From PMG-095 sp049324695 (GTDB lineage: Bacteria > Myxococcota_A > Polyangia > Polyangiales > Polyangiaceae), in contig JBMOMJ010000055.1 in NCBI GenBank assembly GCA_049324695.1, positions 124,001-188,000 of the forward strand: a DNA stretch of 64,000 nt, read 5' to 3'. The notes under the pieces are model-generated. The model ran no database searches and was not told the DNA's origin. It was given only the letters and a program-made list of their open reading frames with translations. Positions within the stretch are counted from its first letter, which is position 1. Each line of letters begins with the position of its first letter. The position numbers and the translations under genes are program-made. Positions 31,899 through 40,253 of the stretch are shown here, piece by piece.

Positions 31899-34076
31899 AT
31901 GCTCAGTCAGCGGGAGGTTGAGGAGCTGAGGAAGGACTTCCCGTGCTTGCATCTAAGGCACCCGGGTAACGGCCGCTTCCCCATCTATCTCGACAGCAGC
32001 TGTGTGTCACTGAAACCGTCGCCGGTCGCCGACGCGGAAGTTGGATATCTAACACGTCATCCGTCGTGCGGTGGGCATCGAAGTGAGCACTGGTTCGCCG
32101 AACAGACGGAGATTGGAGTCGAGGCAGCGCGCGCAAAGATTGCTGCGTTGTTCAACATTCAACCGGTTCGCGGCAGCGATGGTCGTTCACTAGTACCGCT
32201 GATCATCACACGCAATGCGACCGAGGGATTAAACCTCGTTGCTCGCAGCTTGGGTCTGATGCCGGGAGAAACCGTGCTCCTCACCAACAAGGAGCACAAC
32301 TCGAACCTATGCCCTTGGCAGGAGCTGGCTCGCACCGGCGTTCACCTGCGTTACGTCCTGGCGGGTTCGGACAATCGTTTCAGCGTTCAGTCGTTCGAAC
32401 ACGCTTTGCGCGGAGACCGCACCATCAAAGTGGTGGCGATGCACCAGTCGTCCAATTTGGACGGTGTGACGACGCCGCTCACTGAGATTGTGGCCGCGGT
32501 GAGGAACGTCGAACGCGAACAGGGCCGCACCATCTACGTCTGCATCGACGGCGCTCAAAGCGCGCCTCACCAGCGGCTGAACTTGGGCAATCCACAAGCG
32601 CCAGATTACTTGGATGTCGATTTCTTTGCCGCTTCTCTGCACAAAATGCTCGGGCCGAGTGGCATCGGCGTGCTCTATGGCAAGCCGGAGCTACTCGATT
32701 GCCTCCCGCCTTTCCTCGTCGGCGGCTCCACCATCTTCGAAACCTCCGCGCATCGCATGCCGATCTACGCCGAGTGGCCTGCGCGCTTCGAAGCAGGGCT
32801 ACAGAACTACGGCGGCATCATCGCGGCCGGAGCGGCGGCGGACTACTTGGCTCCGTTGCTGCCGACCGCCAAAGAGTACGAAAGCTTTCTCAACGGGGTC
32901 TTGACGGAATCGCTGTCATCCTTGCGAGAGAACGGTCGTATTCGCTTGTTGGGTCCTACGGACGCGCGTGAGCGCGGCGGCGTGTTTACGTTCATGTTGC
33001 CCGACGCGCCGGACGGCTCCGCGGCCAAGCGGCTGCGTGCGGCATTTCACGAAAATAACGTGATGTGTCGAACCGGGCAGTTCTGCGTGAACGTTTGGTT
33101 CTCGACCCAGACAGATTTGCCGCGCGACTATTCCGTTTTTCGCCTGTCTTCATATCTGTACAACACGCTCGAGGAGATCGAGATGGTGGCGGAGCTCGTT
33201 CGATCGACGCTCTCTGGGCCGAAATCAAGGGAGCGGCCGAGGTCGAACGGGTCATCGCGAGCCAGCAAAGCGCCCGCTCCGCGTACTTCCGCGGCTCGCC
33301 AGCCGATTCTGCGTCACATACAGTTCGATGCGGTCGCTGAAGGAGCCTTCAACGGCTTCGCTCAGATCACCGCTCGTTGTTCCGGAAACAGTCGGCACGC
33401 GTACGCACTCTACGCAAAAATCGGTGACGGAACGATCGAGCAGCTCGCCTATAGGAATGCGCGCGTCGACGACACGGCCGCGAATGCCGCCGTCGACATG
33501 AGTCTAGCTCTCGAAGCATTCTGCGAATACCTGGAGGGTCGGCCCGTCGCGGAAATCGAACGCATCAATCTGCGTGCGTTGCTCAGCGCCCAGGGATACG
33601 GGGACGCCGAGTGCGACAAGCTCCTGCGGCAAACCCGCGGGTTGAATGGAAGGGTGATCGATCGAACCCACGCCGCGCGCCTCGGCCCAATGCCGTTTGC
33701 CCTCTATGCGGGTGGGGTGCTCCCGTTCGTGCTCGTCCATTGGGCGCTGACGAACCAAAGAATTCGTTCGATCCTGGAGGAAGACCGGCCGATCGGACCT
33801 GATGCCAGTCCGGATCGCCTCGAGCTTCTGGTCGCGCGTTTGAGATCGCTTCCGGAGTTTGCGGGCGGCCAGGGTAGGTGCATCGAACTCGCGGTTCGCG
33901 GTCTGCGGACTAGCAGCCTCGATCAATCGAGCTTCCGCTCGGCGTATCAACGTGCCTTGTTCCCCGGCTTGCTAGCGCGAGCGAGAGCAGCTGGTTTTGG
34001 ATTCACCGACGGATTTCGTCTCGACGGGGACCAAGCTTTGAGGAGTGAACTCTCATGGGCCAGCCAAGCATCCTGA
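31899..34076 (+). CDS. Class V aminotransferase (cysteine desulfurase-like) fused to a C-terminal domain
   Basis: A 725-residue protein. Residues 1-440 are a SufS-like PLP enzyme with RNATEGLNL, the PLP-interacting Asp of CIDGAQ, PLP Lys249 in SLHKMLGPSG, and Cys396 in RTGQFCVNV at the place of the persulfide-forming cysteine. A basic linker (about 441-468) leads to about 255 residues without an obvious name. Part of this (KIGDGTIEQLAYRNA, ALEAFCEYLEGRPVAEI) recalls IscU/NifU-N proteins but without their three cysteines; that resemblance is weak. ATG at 31899 follows AAGGAT. It could deliver sulfur from cysteine to arsenic compounds or to the Cys-rich proteins. It overlaps the next gene by 22 bases. 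Confidence 0.8.
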   Translation: MLSQREVEELRKDFPCLHLRHPGNGRFPIYLDSSCVSLKPSPVADAEVGYLTRHPSCGGHRSEHWFAEQTEIGVEAARAKIAALFNIQPVRGSDGRSLVPLIITRNATEGLNLVARSLGLMPGETVLLTNKEHNSNLCPWQELARTGVHLRYVLAGSDNRFSVQSFEHALRGDRTIKVVAMHQSSNLDGVTTPLTEIVAAVRNVEREQGRTIYVCIDGAQSAPHQRLNLGNPQAPDYLDVDFFAASLHKMLGPSGIGVLYGKPELLDCLPPFLVGGSTIFETSAHRMPIYAEWPARFEAGLQNYGGIIAAGAAADYLAPLLPTAKEYESFLNGVLTESLSSLRENGRIRLLGPTDARERGGVFTFMLPDAPDGSAAKRLRAAFHENNVMCRTGQFCVNVWFSTQTDLPRDYSVFRLSSYLYNTLEEIEMVAELVRSTLSGPKSRERPRSNGSSRASKAPAPRTSAARQPILRHIQFDAVAEGAFNGFAQITARCSGNSRHAYALYAKIGDGTIEQLAYRNARVDDTAANAAVDMSLALEAFCEYLEGRPVAEIERINLRALLSAQGYGDAECDKLLRQTRGLNGRVIDRTHAARLGPMPFALYAGGVLPFVLVHWALTNQRIRSILEEDRPIGPDASPDRLELLVARLRSLPEFAGGQGRCIELAVRGLRTSSLDQSSFRSAYQRALFPGLLARARAAGFGFTDGFRLDGDQALRSELSWASQAS

Positions 34077-34870
34077 CTAAAGAAGAGCCGTGGAATCTAG
34101 CCGTTGATGGATACGCCCGTGAGGCTGTCCCGCGGCTCGAACCATACGCGGAAGAAGCGCTTCAGGCAGCGGAGTTAACCAGGGATAGCGTCGTCATCGA
34201 CGTTGCGACCGGTCCGGGAACACTCGCCTTGAAGGCTGCACCGCGTTGTCGCGAAGTCGTAGCAGTCGACTTTTCGCCGCGTATGGTCAACGAACTGCGC
34301 CGGCAATGCGACGCGCTCGGCTACTCGAATGTGCTCAGCGCGGTCGCAGATGGGCAGAATCTGCCGTCTCCAGACAACAGTTTCGATTGCGCATTTTCAC
34401 TCTTCGGCTTGGTTTTCTTCGAGGACCGTGCGCGAGGTTTTCGGGAGCTGCTGCGCGTACTGCGTCCAGGCGGCCGCGCAGCAGTCACCAGCTGGGAACC
34501 TTTCGACCGCATTGAATTCATGTCGGAGCTGTGGGGCGCGGTTCGAACCGTGATGCCCAACGTGCCTTTCGGCGCTAATCAAGCGCCACTCGGAACGCCT
34601 GAGTCGTTTGCAGACGAGATGCGCGCGTCGGGCTTTCCGAAACCAAACATCGTGCGTCTCAGCCATACCTGGCGGTATCCGTCGCTCGCCGCTGCGTGGG
34701 ATGCATTCGCTAAGATGACGCCACCGCTGGTTATGCTACGCCACAAAATGTCTGGTGCGGATTGGTCGGGTTTCGAGAAAGGCGTGACGGAACGGCTTTT
34801 GAAGCGGTTCGGTTCGGGTCCACTCGCCTTCGAAATGGTGAGTCTCTTGGGTCTGGGTATCAAAGGCTGA
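34055..34870 (+). CDS. Class I SAM-dependent methyltransferase
   Basis: A 271-residue methyltransferase with motif I VVIDVATGPGTLALKAA, the acidic VVAVDFSPRMV and the post-motif region CAFSLFGLVFFEDRARGFRE. It has no ArsM cysteines, so arsenite is not an expected substrate. Overall layout resembles UbiE-like small-molecule methyltransferases. Its ATG lies inside the end of the desulfurase gene with GAGGAG upstream, so translation is coupled. In this operon it may methylate an organic part of an arsenical or thiol product; inference from context only. Confidence 0.85.
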   Translation: MGQPSILTKEEPWNLAVDGYAREAVPRLEPYAEEALQAAELTRDSVVIDVATGPGTLALKAAPRCREVVAVDFSPRMVNELRRQCDALGYSNVLSAVADGQNLPSPDNSFDCAFSLFGLVFFEDRARGFRELLRVLRPGGRAAVTSWEPFDRIEFMSELWGAVRTVMPNVPFGANQAPLGTPESFADEMRASGFPKPNIVRLSHTWRYPSLAAAWDAFAKMTPPLVMLRHKMSGADWSGFEKGVTERLLKRFGSGPLAFEMVSLLGLGIKG

Positions 34871-34900
34871 CGAAGCCAAACGGAGTAAGGTTCAAAGCAG

Positions 34901-35566
34901 ATGTCTACTACGGCAAAGATCGGCGAGCGGGCGGGAGAAATCCTAGAGTACTGGTTCGGCAGCCTACGCGACGATTCCAAGCTCGAGCAGCAAGTGGAAC
35001 CGTTCCAAACCTGCTACGCGCGTTGGTACGGGAAGCGCGAAGCCATCGATGCCGAAATCCGAACCAGATTCGAGCGCGATCTACTCGATGTAACGTCTGC
35101 GGGCGCTTCGTGGTTCGATACCGTGGACGCTTGGGAGGCAGCGCCGAACGGGCTCTTGGCGTTGACCATCCTGTTGGATCAGTTCCCGCGAAACATGTAT
35201 CGAAACACGACACGTATGTACGATTGTGATCCGCTGGCCTTGATGGTCGCGTCGCGTGCGATCCGCGATAAGCGATACGCGGAGCTGCCGCTGGTTCACC
35301 AAATGTTTCTGCGTGTGCCATTCATGCACATCGAGAATTTGACGATCCAGCAGTTCATGCTCGGACAGTTCAAAACGCTCGCGGAGCAGTCCGAAACGCG
35401 CAGTCCACACAACGTTCAGTTTTTTCGCTTTGCTTTGCGCTTTGCAGAACGCCACTTGGAAGTTATTCAGAAGTACGGTCGGTTTCCACATCGTAACGTG
35501 ATTCTCGGCCGCACACCTACGCCCCAAGAGTTAGAGTACATGCAGGGCGATGATCCTGGTTTTTGA
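34901..35566 (+). CDS. DUF924-family protein
   Basis: A 221-residue helical protein with the family signatures EILEYWFGSL, LLDQFPRNMYR, PFMHIENL and a C-terminal YGRFPHRNVILGR. The family is widespread in proteobacteria, looks TPR-like and has no established function. It is the last gene of the long arsenic operon, 30 bases after the methyltransferase and followed by the double palindrome at 35582-35614. Its inclusion in an arsenic operon gives no clear hint of activity. Confidence 0.88.
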   Translation: MSTTAKIGERAGEILEYWFGSLRDDSKLEQQVEPFQTCYARWYGKREAIDAEIRTRFERDLLDVTSAGASWFDTVDAWEAAPNGLLALTILLDQFPRNMYRNTTRMYDCDPLALMVASRAIRDKRYAELPLVHQMFLRVPFMHIENLTIQQFMLGQFKTLAEQSETRSPHNVQFFRFALRFAERHLEVIQKYGRFPHRNVILGRTPTPQELEYMQGDDPGF

Positions 35567-35581
35567 TTAGTCGCTCACTGC

Positions 35582-35614
35582 TTCGCGTACGCGGGATTAA
35601 TTCGCGTACGCGAA
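35582..35614. terminator. Double CGCGTACGCG palindrome / 12-bp hairpin
   Basis: The 10-bp palindrome CGCGTACGCG occurs at 35584-35593 and again at 35603-35612, 19 bases apart. Together with flanking TT and AA they form a perfect 12-bp inverted repeat (35582-35593 with 35603-35614, 9-base loop). It starts 16 bases after the DUF924 stop, which suits a terminator, but there is no T-tract. Two identical palindromes two helical turns apart upstream of the RegA-like gene suit an operator equally well. Confidence 0.5.
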
Positions 35615-35763
35615 ATGTTCGTTGGGTGTAGCAGCGTGTGCTGCGGTCTGGGGTGAACAAGATGGCTCGAGTTGCTCGTGAGCAAGTTTTCTGAAATCGC
35701 TGATAGCTCTCGATCTGATTGTTAAGCACGTGTAAGGTGCCCATGCGCAAAGGGGAGAAAGAA

Positions 35764-36432
35764 GTGGAGCATCGAATACCGTCACTGCTCGTCGTCGACC
35801 CGGTGGAGACGTCTCGCGAAGCCGTCGTGAAGATGCTCGTCCCGCAGGCGCAGCAGGTTTTGCAGGCCGAGGGTATCGAAAGTGCTGAGGCGGTTTTGCG
35901 CGAAAATACGCCTTCAGCCATCGTGTCCGAGCTGAAGCTGAACGATGGCACCGTCATCGATCTGCTATGCGCACTGCGTTTGCACAACGCTTCGCTGCCC
36001 GTAGTGGTTTTGACCAGCCGCGGTTCGATCGCGATGGCTGTTAAAACCATGCAATGCGGAGCGGTAAACTTCCTGACGAAGCCGGCGAGCGGTGCCGAGA
36101 TCGTTGCCGGCCTGCGCGCGGGCTGTAGTTGCGCCTCCGAGGGGGGCGGCTGTTCGACGGAAAAGGTATCTGACGGAAAGAACCTTACATTGCATCGGGC
36201 AATGTGGGAGTACATCAATCGCATCATCGACGATGCAGGTTCGATCCATGGGGCTGCACGTCGACTCGGCCTCGAGCGGCGTTCGCTACAGCGCATGCTG
36301 GCGAAGAATCCGCCACCCGAATTTGCGCGTACGGAGCCTGAACGAATCGCTGCGAATGGCAGTGGAACGTGGCCGCGTTCGCACGGTGCGGAAGCGGGTT
36401 GTGGTGACGTGAGACGGGGGAAGTGCCGATGA
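35764..36432 (+). CDS. RegA/PrrA/ActR-like regulator with Glu in the receiver and a Cys cluster
   Basis: A 222-residue regulator. The receiver domain (1-115) has Thr84 and Lys106, but the phosphorylation site is Glu56 (VSELKLNDG, where relatives have VVDLRL-DG) and the acidic pocket keeps only Asp12. A linker has Cys121, Cys123 and Cys130 (GCSCASEGGGC). Then comes the RegA-type Fis-like HTH (LHRAMWEYINRII, AARRLGLERRSLQRMLAK), and two late cysteines at 213 and 221. It therefore probably does not need phosphorylation and may sense arsenite or redox state through cysteines. GTG at 35764 is chosen for GGGGAG six bases upstream; ATG at 35743 is the alternative. Its stop overlaps the pstS start (ATGA). 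Confidence 0.82.
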   Translation: MEHRIPSLLVVDPVETSREAVVKMLVPQAQQVLQAEGIESAEAVLRENTPSAIVSELKLNDGTVIDLLCALRLHNASLPVVVLTSRGSIAMAVKTMQCGAVNFLTKPASGAEIVAGLRAGCSCASEGGGCSTEKVSDGKNLTLHRAMWEYINRIIDDAGSIHGAARRLGLERRSLQRMLAKNPPPEFARTEPERIAANGSGTWPRSHGAEAGCGDVRRGKCR

Positions 36433-37253
36433 AGCTAGCAATTGTTGCGCTCTTACTAACTTCGTTCGCTGCGGGCTGTGCGCGGGGGCAAGCCAAAGAA
36501 GCGCCAGCGAAGCCACTCATCGTGACCGGTTCGAGCACTGTCGCTCCGGTGATTGGGGAGATCGGCAAGAAGTACGAGTCGTTGCATCCCGGCGCACGCA
36601 TTGACGTGCAGGCCGGTGGCTCATCGCGAGGCATCGCCGACGCGCGCTCCGGCCTCGCGAGTATCGGAATGATTTCGCGTCGACTCAACGCGGATGAAAA
36701 GGACCTCCAGGTCTACCCGCTCGCGAAAGACGGGATCTGCGTCATCGTTCACGCAGACAATCCCGTTTCAACTCTCAGCGACGAAAATGTCGTGGCCATC
36801 TACACGGGCAAGGTACGCAACTGGAGCGCGCTGGGTGGTGCGGACGCGCCGATCACGGTCGTGAACAAGGCCGAGGGTCGGTCCACACTCGAGCTCTTTC
36901 TTCACTACTACAAATTGAAGAACGATCAGGTGCGCGCCGACGTAGTGATTGGCGACAACGAGCAGGGTATCAAGACCGTTGCTGGTAATCCGAACGCAAT
37001 CGGCTACGTTTCGATCGGAACAGCCGAGTACGATTCCAAGCGTGGTGTCAAAATCAAGCTCTTGCCCATGAAGGGGGTGAGCCCGAGCTTAGGCACAGTT
37101 GCCGACGGCACGTTCCCGTTGAGTCGTGAGCTCAATCTCGTCGTAAAGGGCAAGCCCGTCGGTCTTGCAGCGGAGTTTATCGCTTTCGCCACTTCGGAGC
37201 AGAGCAATGACATCATACGCGCGCAAAGCTTCGTTCCGATTGCTCGGAAGTAG
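36429..37253 (+). CDS. pstS: Phosphate ABC transporter substrate-binding lipoprotein
   Basis: A periplasmic phosphate-binding protein of 274 residues. A lipoprotein signal ends in the lipobox FAAGC, and the phosphate-site motifs of the PstS-like family follow (VTGSSTVAPV, AGGSSRGIADARSG, EGRSTLELFLHYY). It is the first Pst gene, translationally coupled to the RegA-like regulator. In arsenic-exposed bacteria a high-affinity, phosphate-selective Pst system keeps phosphate entering while excluding arsenate, which explains its place here. The pstC start lies inside its 3' end. Confidence 0.92.
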   Translation: MKLAIVALLLTSFAAGCARGQAKEAPAKPLIVTGSSTVAPVIGEIGKKYESLHPGARIDVQAGGSSRGIADARSGLASIGMISRRLNADEKDLQVYPLAKDGICVIVHADNPVSTLSDENVVAIYTGKVRNWSALGGADAPITVVNKAEGRSTLELFLHYYKLKNDQVRADVVIGDNEQGIKTVAGNPNAIGYVSIGTAEYDSKRGVKIKLLPMKGVSPSLGTVADGTFPLSRELNLVVKGKPVGLAAEFIAFATSEQSNDIIRAQSFVPIARK

Positions 37254-38088
37254 ACTGACAACGACTGCTACTGTATTGAGTGCCGCGCTGGCGGGCGCGG
37301 TGGTGGTGTTGATTCTTGGCTTCGTGGTAGCGAGTGCAGTTCCAGCGATTCGCGAGATAGGTATTAGTCATTTCGTGACTGACTCGGCGTGGTATCCCAC
37401 GCAGTCGCTCTATCGCATGACTCCAATGCTCGTGGGAACGGTGGCCGTGGGAACGTTGGCGGTGTTGCTGGCCACGCCGGCGGGAATACTTTCGGCCGTG
37501 TTCATGCGTTACTACGCCAAGGGACCCGTCGCCTCGTTCTATCGCGCCGTCGTTGAATTGCTGGGCGGTATTCCGAGCGTCGTCTACGGATTTTGGGGTC
37601 TGATGGTGATCGTACCGGCGCTTGCTCGCTGGTTCCCTCCGGGCTCCTGTCTTCTCACCGGCGGGCTGGTGCTCGCGCTGATGATTTTACCCACCATGAC
37701 TCTCACGGCCGACGCGGCCTTGGCAGCCGTGCCGGAGGAGTACTTGTCTGGCGCTGCGGCGTTGGGGATGAGCAAAAGCTCTACTGTAGTGCGCGTCGCG
37801 CTCCCATGTGCGCGAGGTGGGCTGCTTTCCGGGCTTCTGTTGGAAAGCGGCCGTGCAATTGGCGAGACGATGGCGGTTCTGATGGTCAGTGGCAATATCC
37901 CGCTCGTCCCGCAGAGCTTGTTTTCTCCGGTGAGAACGCTCACCGCCAACATCGCGCTCGAGATGGCGTATGCAGTGGGTAAACATCGCTCTGCCCTATT
38001 CGTGAGTGGCTTGGCGATCGGAGCTCTCGTAATCGTTCTGATGGTGCTTGCGACTCGACATTCAGTCTCGGGGAGCAGGCATGGCTAG
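37207..38088 (+). CDS. pstC: Phosphate ABC transporter permease PstC
   Basis: An inner-membrane permease of 293 residues with six hydrophobic segments. The family features GIPSVVYGFWGLMVIVP and the ABC-contact EAA-like loop (ALAAVPEEYLSGAAALGMSK) are seen, with SGRAIGETMAVLMVSGN near the C-terminus. ATG at 37207 lies 47 bases inside the pstS gene; the frame is open further upstream. It pairs with PstA (38081), whose start overlaps its end by 8 bases. Confidence 0.92.
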   Translation: MTSYARKASFRLLGSRLTTTATVLSAALAGAVVVLILGFVVASAVPAIREIGISHFVTDSAWYPTQSLYRMTPMLVGTVAVGTLAVLLATPAGILSAVFMRYYAKGPVASFYRAVVELLGGIPSVVYGFWGLMVIVPALARWFPPGSCLLTGGLVLALMILPTMTLTADAALAAVPEEYLSGAAALGMSKSSTVVRVALPCARGGLLSGLLLESGRAIGETMAVLMVSGNIPLVPQSLFSPVRTLTANIALEMAYAVGKHRSALFVSGLAIGALVIVLMVLATRHSVSGSRHG

Positions 38089-39010
38089 GCGGCCCGTACG
38101 GACGCTCGGTGACGTCGCATTGGTTTTTTCCGTGTGGCTCACGGCGCTGATCGTTTGTGGCTCGTTCGCCTGGATCCTGGGAGATCTCATAACTCGCGGA
38201 AAGCCCGAGCTGTCCTGGGAATTCATCTCGGGAAGCCCGGCGGATGCAGGGCGGGCGGGCGGCATTTTGCCAATCCTGGTCTCAACCGCAGCGATCTTGT
38301 TCGTGTGCCTCAGCGTTTGCGTTCCCGTCAGCATCGCGGCGGCCGCGTGTCTCTCCGATCTCGCGATCGAAAACAGCTTATTCGCGCGCACGGTCCGCCG
38401 CTGCTTGGACGTGCTCGCGGGAGTTCCGTCGATTGTTTTCGGATTGTTCGGGTCGGCGTTTTTCTGTCAATTTTTAGGTCTTGGATTCTCCATTTGGGCA
38501 GGTGGCTTGACGCTCGCTTGCATGGTGCTGCCCATCTTGGTGCGCGCGACCGAAGAGGGGTTTCGCTCGATAGGCGACGAGCATCGCGTCGGTGCAGCGG
38601 CGCTCGGCTTGAGCCCGGCGACAGTCTTGTTCCGGGTGACGTTGCCGTTGGCGGCTCCGTCGCTCGTTGTGGGCTTGGTTCTCGGTATCGGTCGGGCACT
38701 CGCCGAAACGGCAGCGCTGGTTTTCACAAGCGGGTATGTGGACAGAATGCCGACGTCGTTGGGTGATTCGGGGCGCGCCCTATCGATTCACATCTTCGAG
38801 CTCTCCATGAACGTGCCTGGAGGAGACCGGCGAGCAGCGGCCTCCGCTGTGGTCCTCATCGGAGCCGTTCTCGGAATGAACCTTCTCGCCTCGCGCATGA
38901 CCAAGGTGTGGTTGCGCGCGTCGGCAGTTGGAAGTTCGTGGGATTGGTGGGAGCGACTTTTTGGTCGACGAACGAACGGAACGGAGAAATGGAAAACTCG
39001 ATCCATCTGA
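38081..39010 (+). CDS. pstA: Phosphate ABC transporter permease PstA
   Basis: The second permease subunit, 309 residues, with six predicted membrane segments. Family motifs are GVPSIVFGLFGSAFF, the cytoplasmic loop SIGDEHRVGAAALGLS and GIGRALAETAALVFTSG. The C-terminal tail (about 25 residues, Trp/Arg-rich) is longer than usual. ATG at 38081 follows GGGGAG. Its end overlaps the pstB start by 22 bases, consistent with tight co-translation of the transporter. Confidence 0.92.
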   Translation: MARRPVRTLGDVALVFSVWLTALIVCGSFAWILGDLITRGKPELSWEFISGSPADAGRAGGILPILVSTAAILFVCLSVCVPVSIAAAACLSDLAIENSLFARTVRRCLDVLAGVPSIVFGLFGSAFFCQFLGLGFSIWAGGLTLACMVLPILVRATEEGFRSIGDEHRVGAAALGLSPATVLFRVTLPLAAPSLVVGLVLGIGRALAETAALVFTSGYVDRMPTSLGDSGRALSIHIFELSMNVPGGDRRAAASAVVLIGAVLGMNLLASRMTKVWLRASAVGSSWDWWERLFGRRTNGTEKWKTRSI

Positions 39011-39858
39011 GAGAGCAGGCGGTTCCGGCACAACCACAGCGGATCCGCCGGAACTCCGGCTTTCGCCTGACTGAAGAGCACCGAGCGAGTCGCGTGCGGA
39101 AAGCGGTGTCTGCCGAGGGCGTGTCGGTCCGCTACGCCGGAAGGCAGGTTTTGGCGGACGTATCCCTAGATATTCCCGCGGGCGAAATCATGGCGCTCGT
39201 TGGCCCGTCCGGGTGTGGCAAGACGACCTTCCTCAAAGCGCTCAATCGTCTCACCGATCTCGTGCCGCAGTGTGAGGTCGCGGGCCAAATCACGATTTGC
39301 GATCGCGAGATCTGTTGCCCGGGTGTGGACGTAGTGTCGCTGCGTCGACAAGTCGGAATGATCTTCCAACGGCCGAACCCGTTTCCGCTGTCGATCTACA
39401 CGAACTTCGAGCTCCCGCTTCGCGAGCGTGGCTGTACCAAATTCGAGATTGAAGAGAGCATGCAGGTCGCTCTCGGCGATGTGGGTCTTTGGGACGAGGT
39501 GAAGGATAGGCTGCAGCAGCCGGCTTGCTGTTTGTCTGGAGGGCAGCAGCAGCGCCTTTGCATCGCTCGCGCGATCGCGCTCAAACCCGACGTAATCTTG
39601 TTGGACGAGCCGTGCAGCTCTCTCGATCCGCTTTCATCAGCCAAGGTGGAGGAGCTCATTCTCCGGTTGCGAGAGAGGTACACGGTCGTGGTCGTCACGC
39701 ACAACCTGGCTCAGGCTCGCCGTATCGCAGATCAGGTTGCGTTATTCTGGGTTTGCGACGAGGTGGGCCGACTCGTGGAGGTCGGCTCCACCGAGCAAAT
39801 GTTCGGTGCCCCCAGAAGTGAATTGACGGCGGCCTATGTCAACGGGATCGCGGGCTAA
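38989..39858 (+). CDS. pstB: Phosphate ABC transporter ATP-binding protein PstB
   Basis: The ATPase subunit, 289 residues. Walker A is GPSGCGKTT, the Q-loop IFQRPNPFPLSIY, the signature LSGGQQQR and Walker B VILLDEP, with switch His in VVTHNL. An extra 40-residue N-terminal extension precedes the ABC core. ATG at 38989 has GGAGA upstream and lies within the end of pstA. No phoU follows, unlike standard pst operons; instead an arsR gene starts two bases later, linking the transporter to arsenic control. Confidence 0.94.
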   Translation: MENSIHLREQAVPAQPQRIRRNSGFRLTEEHRASRVRKAVSAEGVSVRYAGRQVLADVSLDIPAGEIMALVGPSGCGKTTFLKALNRLTDLVPQCEVAGQITICDREICCPGVDVVSLRRQVGMIFQRPNPFPLSIYTNFELPLRERGCTKFEIEESMQVALGDVGLWDEVKDRLQQPACCLSGGQQQRLCIARAIALKPDVILLDEPCSSLDPLSSAKVEELILRLRERYTVVVVTHNLAQARRIADQVALFWVCDEVGRLVEVGSTEQMFGAPRSELTAAYVNGIAG

Positions 39859-39860
39859 TC

Positions 39861-40253
39861 ATGGCGGAGGCGAGGCTCACGGAGGCGGTGCTGCGCTCGG
39901 ACGTGCGGAATCCCATGCGGGCGCTCGAGCTGAATGCGGAGCGATTGAGCGCGCTCGGGCACCCGGTGCGATTGCGCATTCTGCGACGCGTTGTCAAAGC
40001 TGGTGACGGTGGATTGTCCGCGGGCGACATTCAAGGCGACGTTGGGTTGCCGGCATCTACGCTCAGCCATCACTTGAAGCGCCTGGTCGAGGCGGGCTTG
40101 CTCGTGCCACGCTGCGAAGGCACCTTTCACTTCTACTCGCCCGATTTTGGAGCTCTGCGCGCGCTGACCGACTATGTCTGGGAGGACTGCTGCGCGCGAG
40201 GCAGCGACGGCAAGTGCTCCTCTCTGCCGCGCAAAGGCAGCGAGGTACGCTGA
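39861..40253 (+). CDS. arsR: Second ArsR-family repressor
   Basis: A 130-residue winged-helix repressor. The core from LSALGHPVRL onward closely matches the ArsR at 16408, and the recognition region PASTLSHHLKRLVEAGLL is almost identical, so both probably bind the same operator. The C-terminus has WEDCCARGSDGKC, giving the CC plus C cysteine set for As(III). An extra N-terminal stretch of about 18 residues distinguishes it; ATG at 39915 is a possible shorter start. It is the last gene of regA-like/pstSCAB/arsR. Confidence 0.9.
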   Translation: MAEARLTEAVLRSDVRNPMRALELNAERLSALGHPVRLRILRRVVKAGDGGLSAGDIQGDVGLPASTLSHHLKRLVEAGLLVPRCEGTFHFYSPDFGALRALTDYVWEDCCARGSDGKCSSLPRKGSEVR

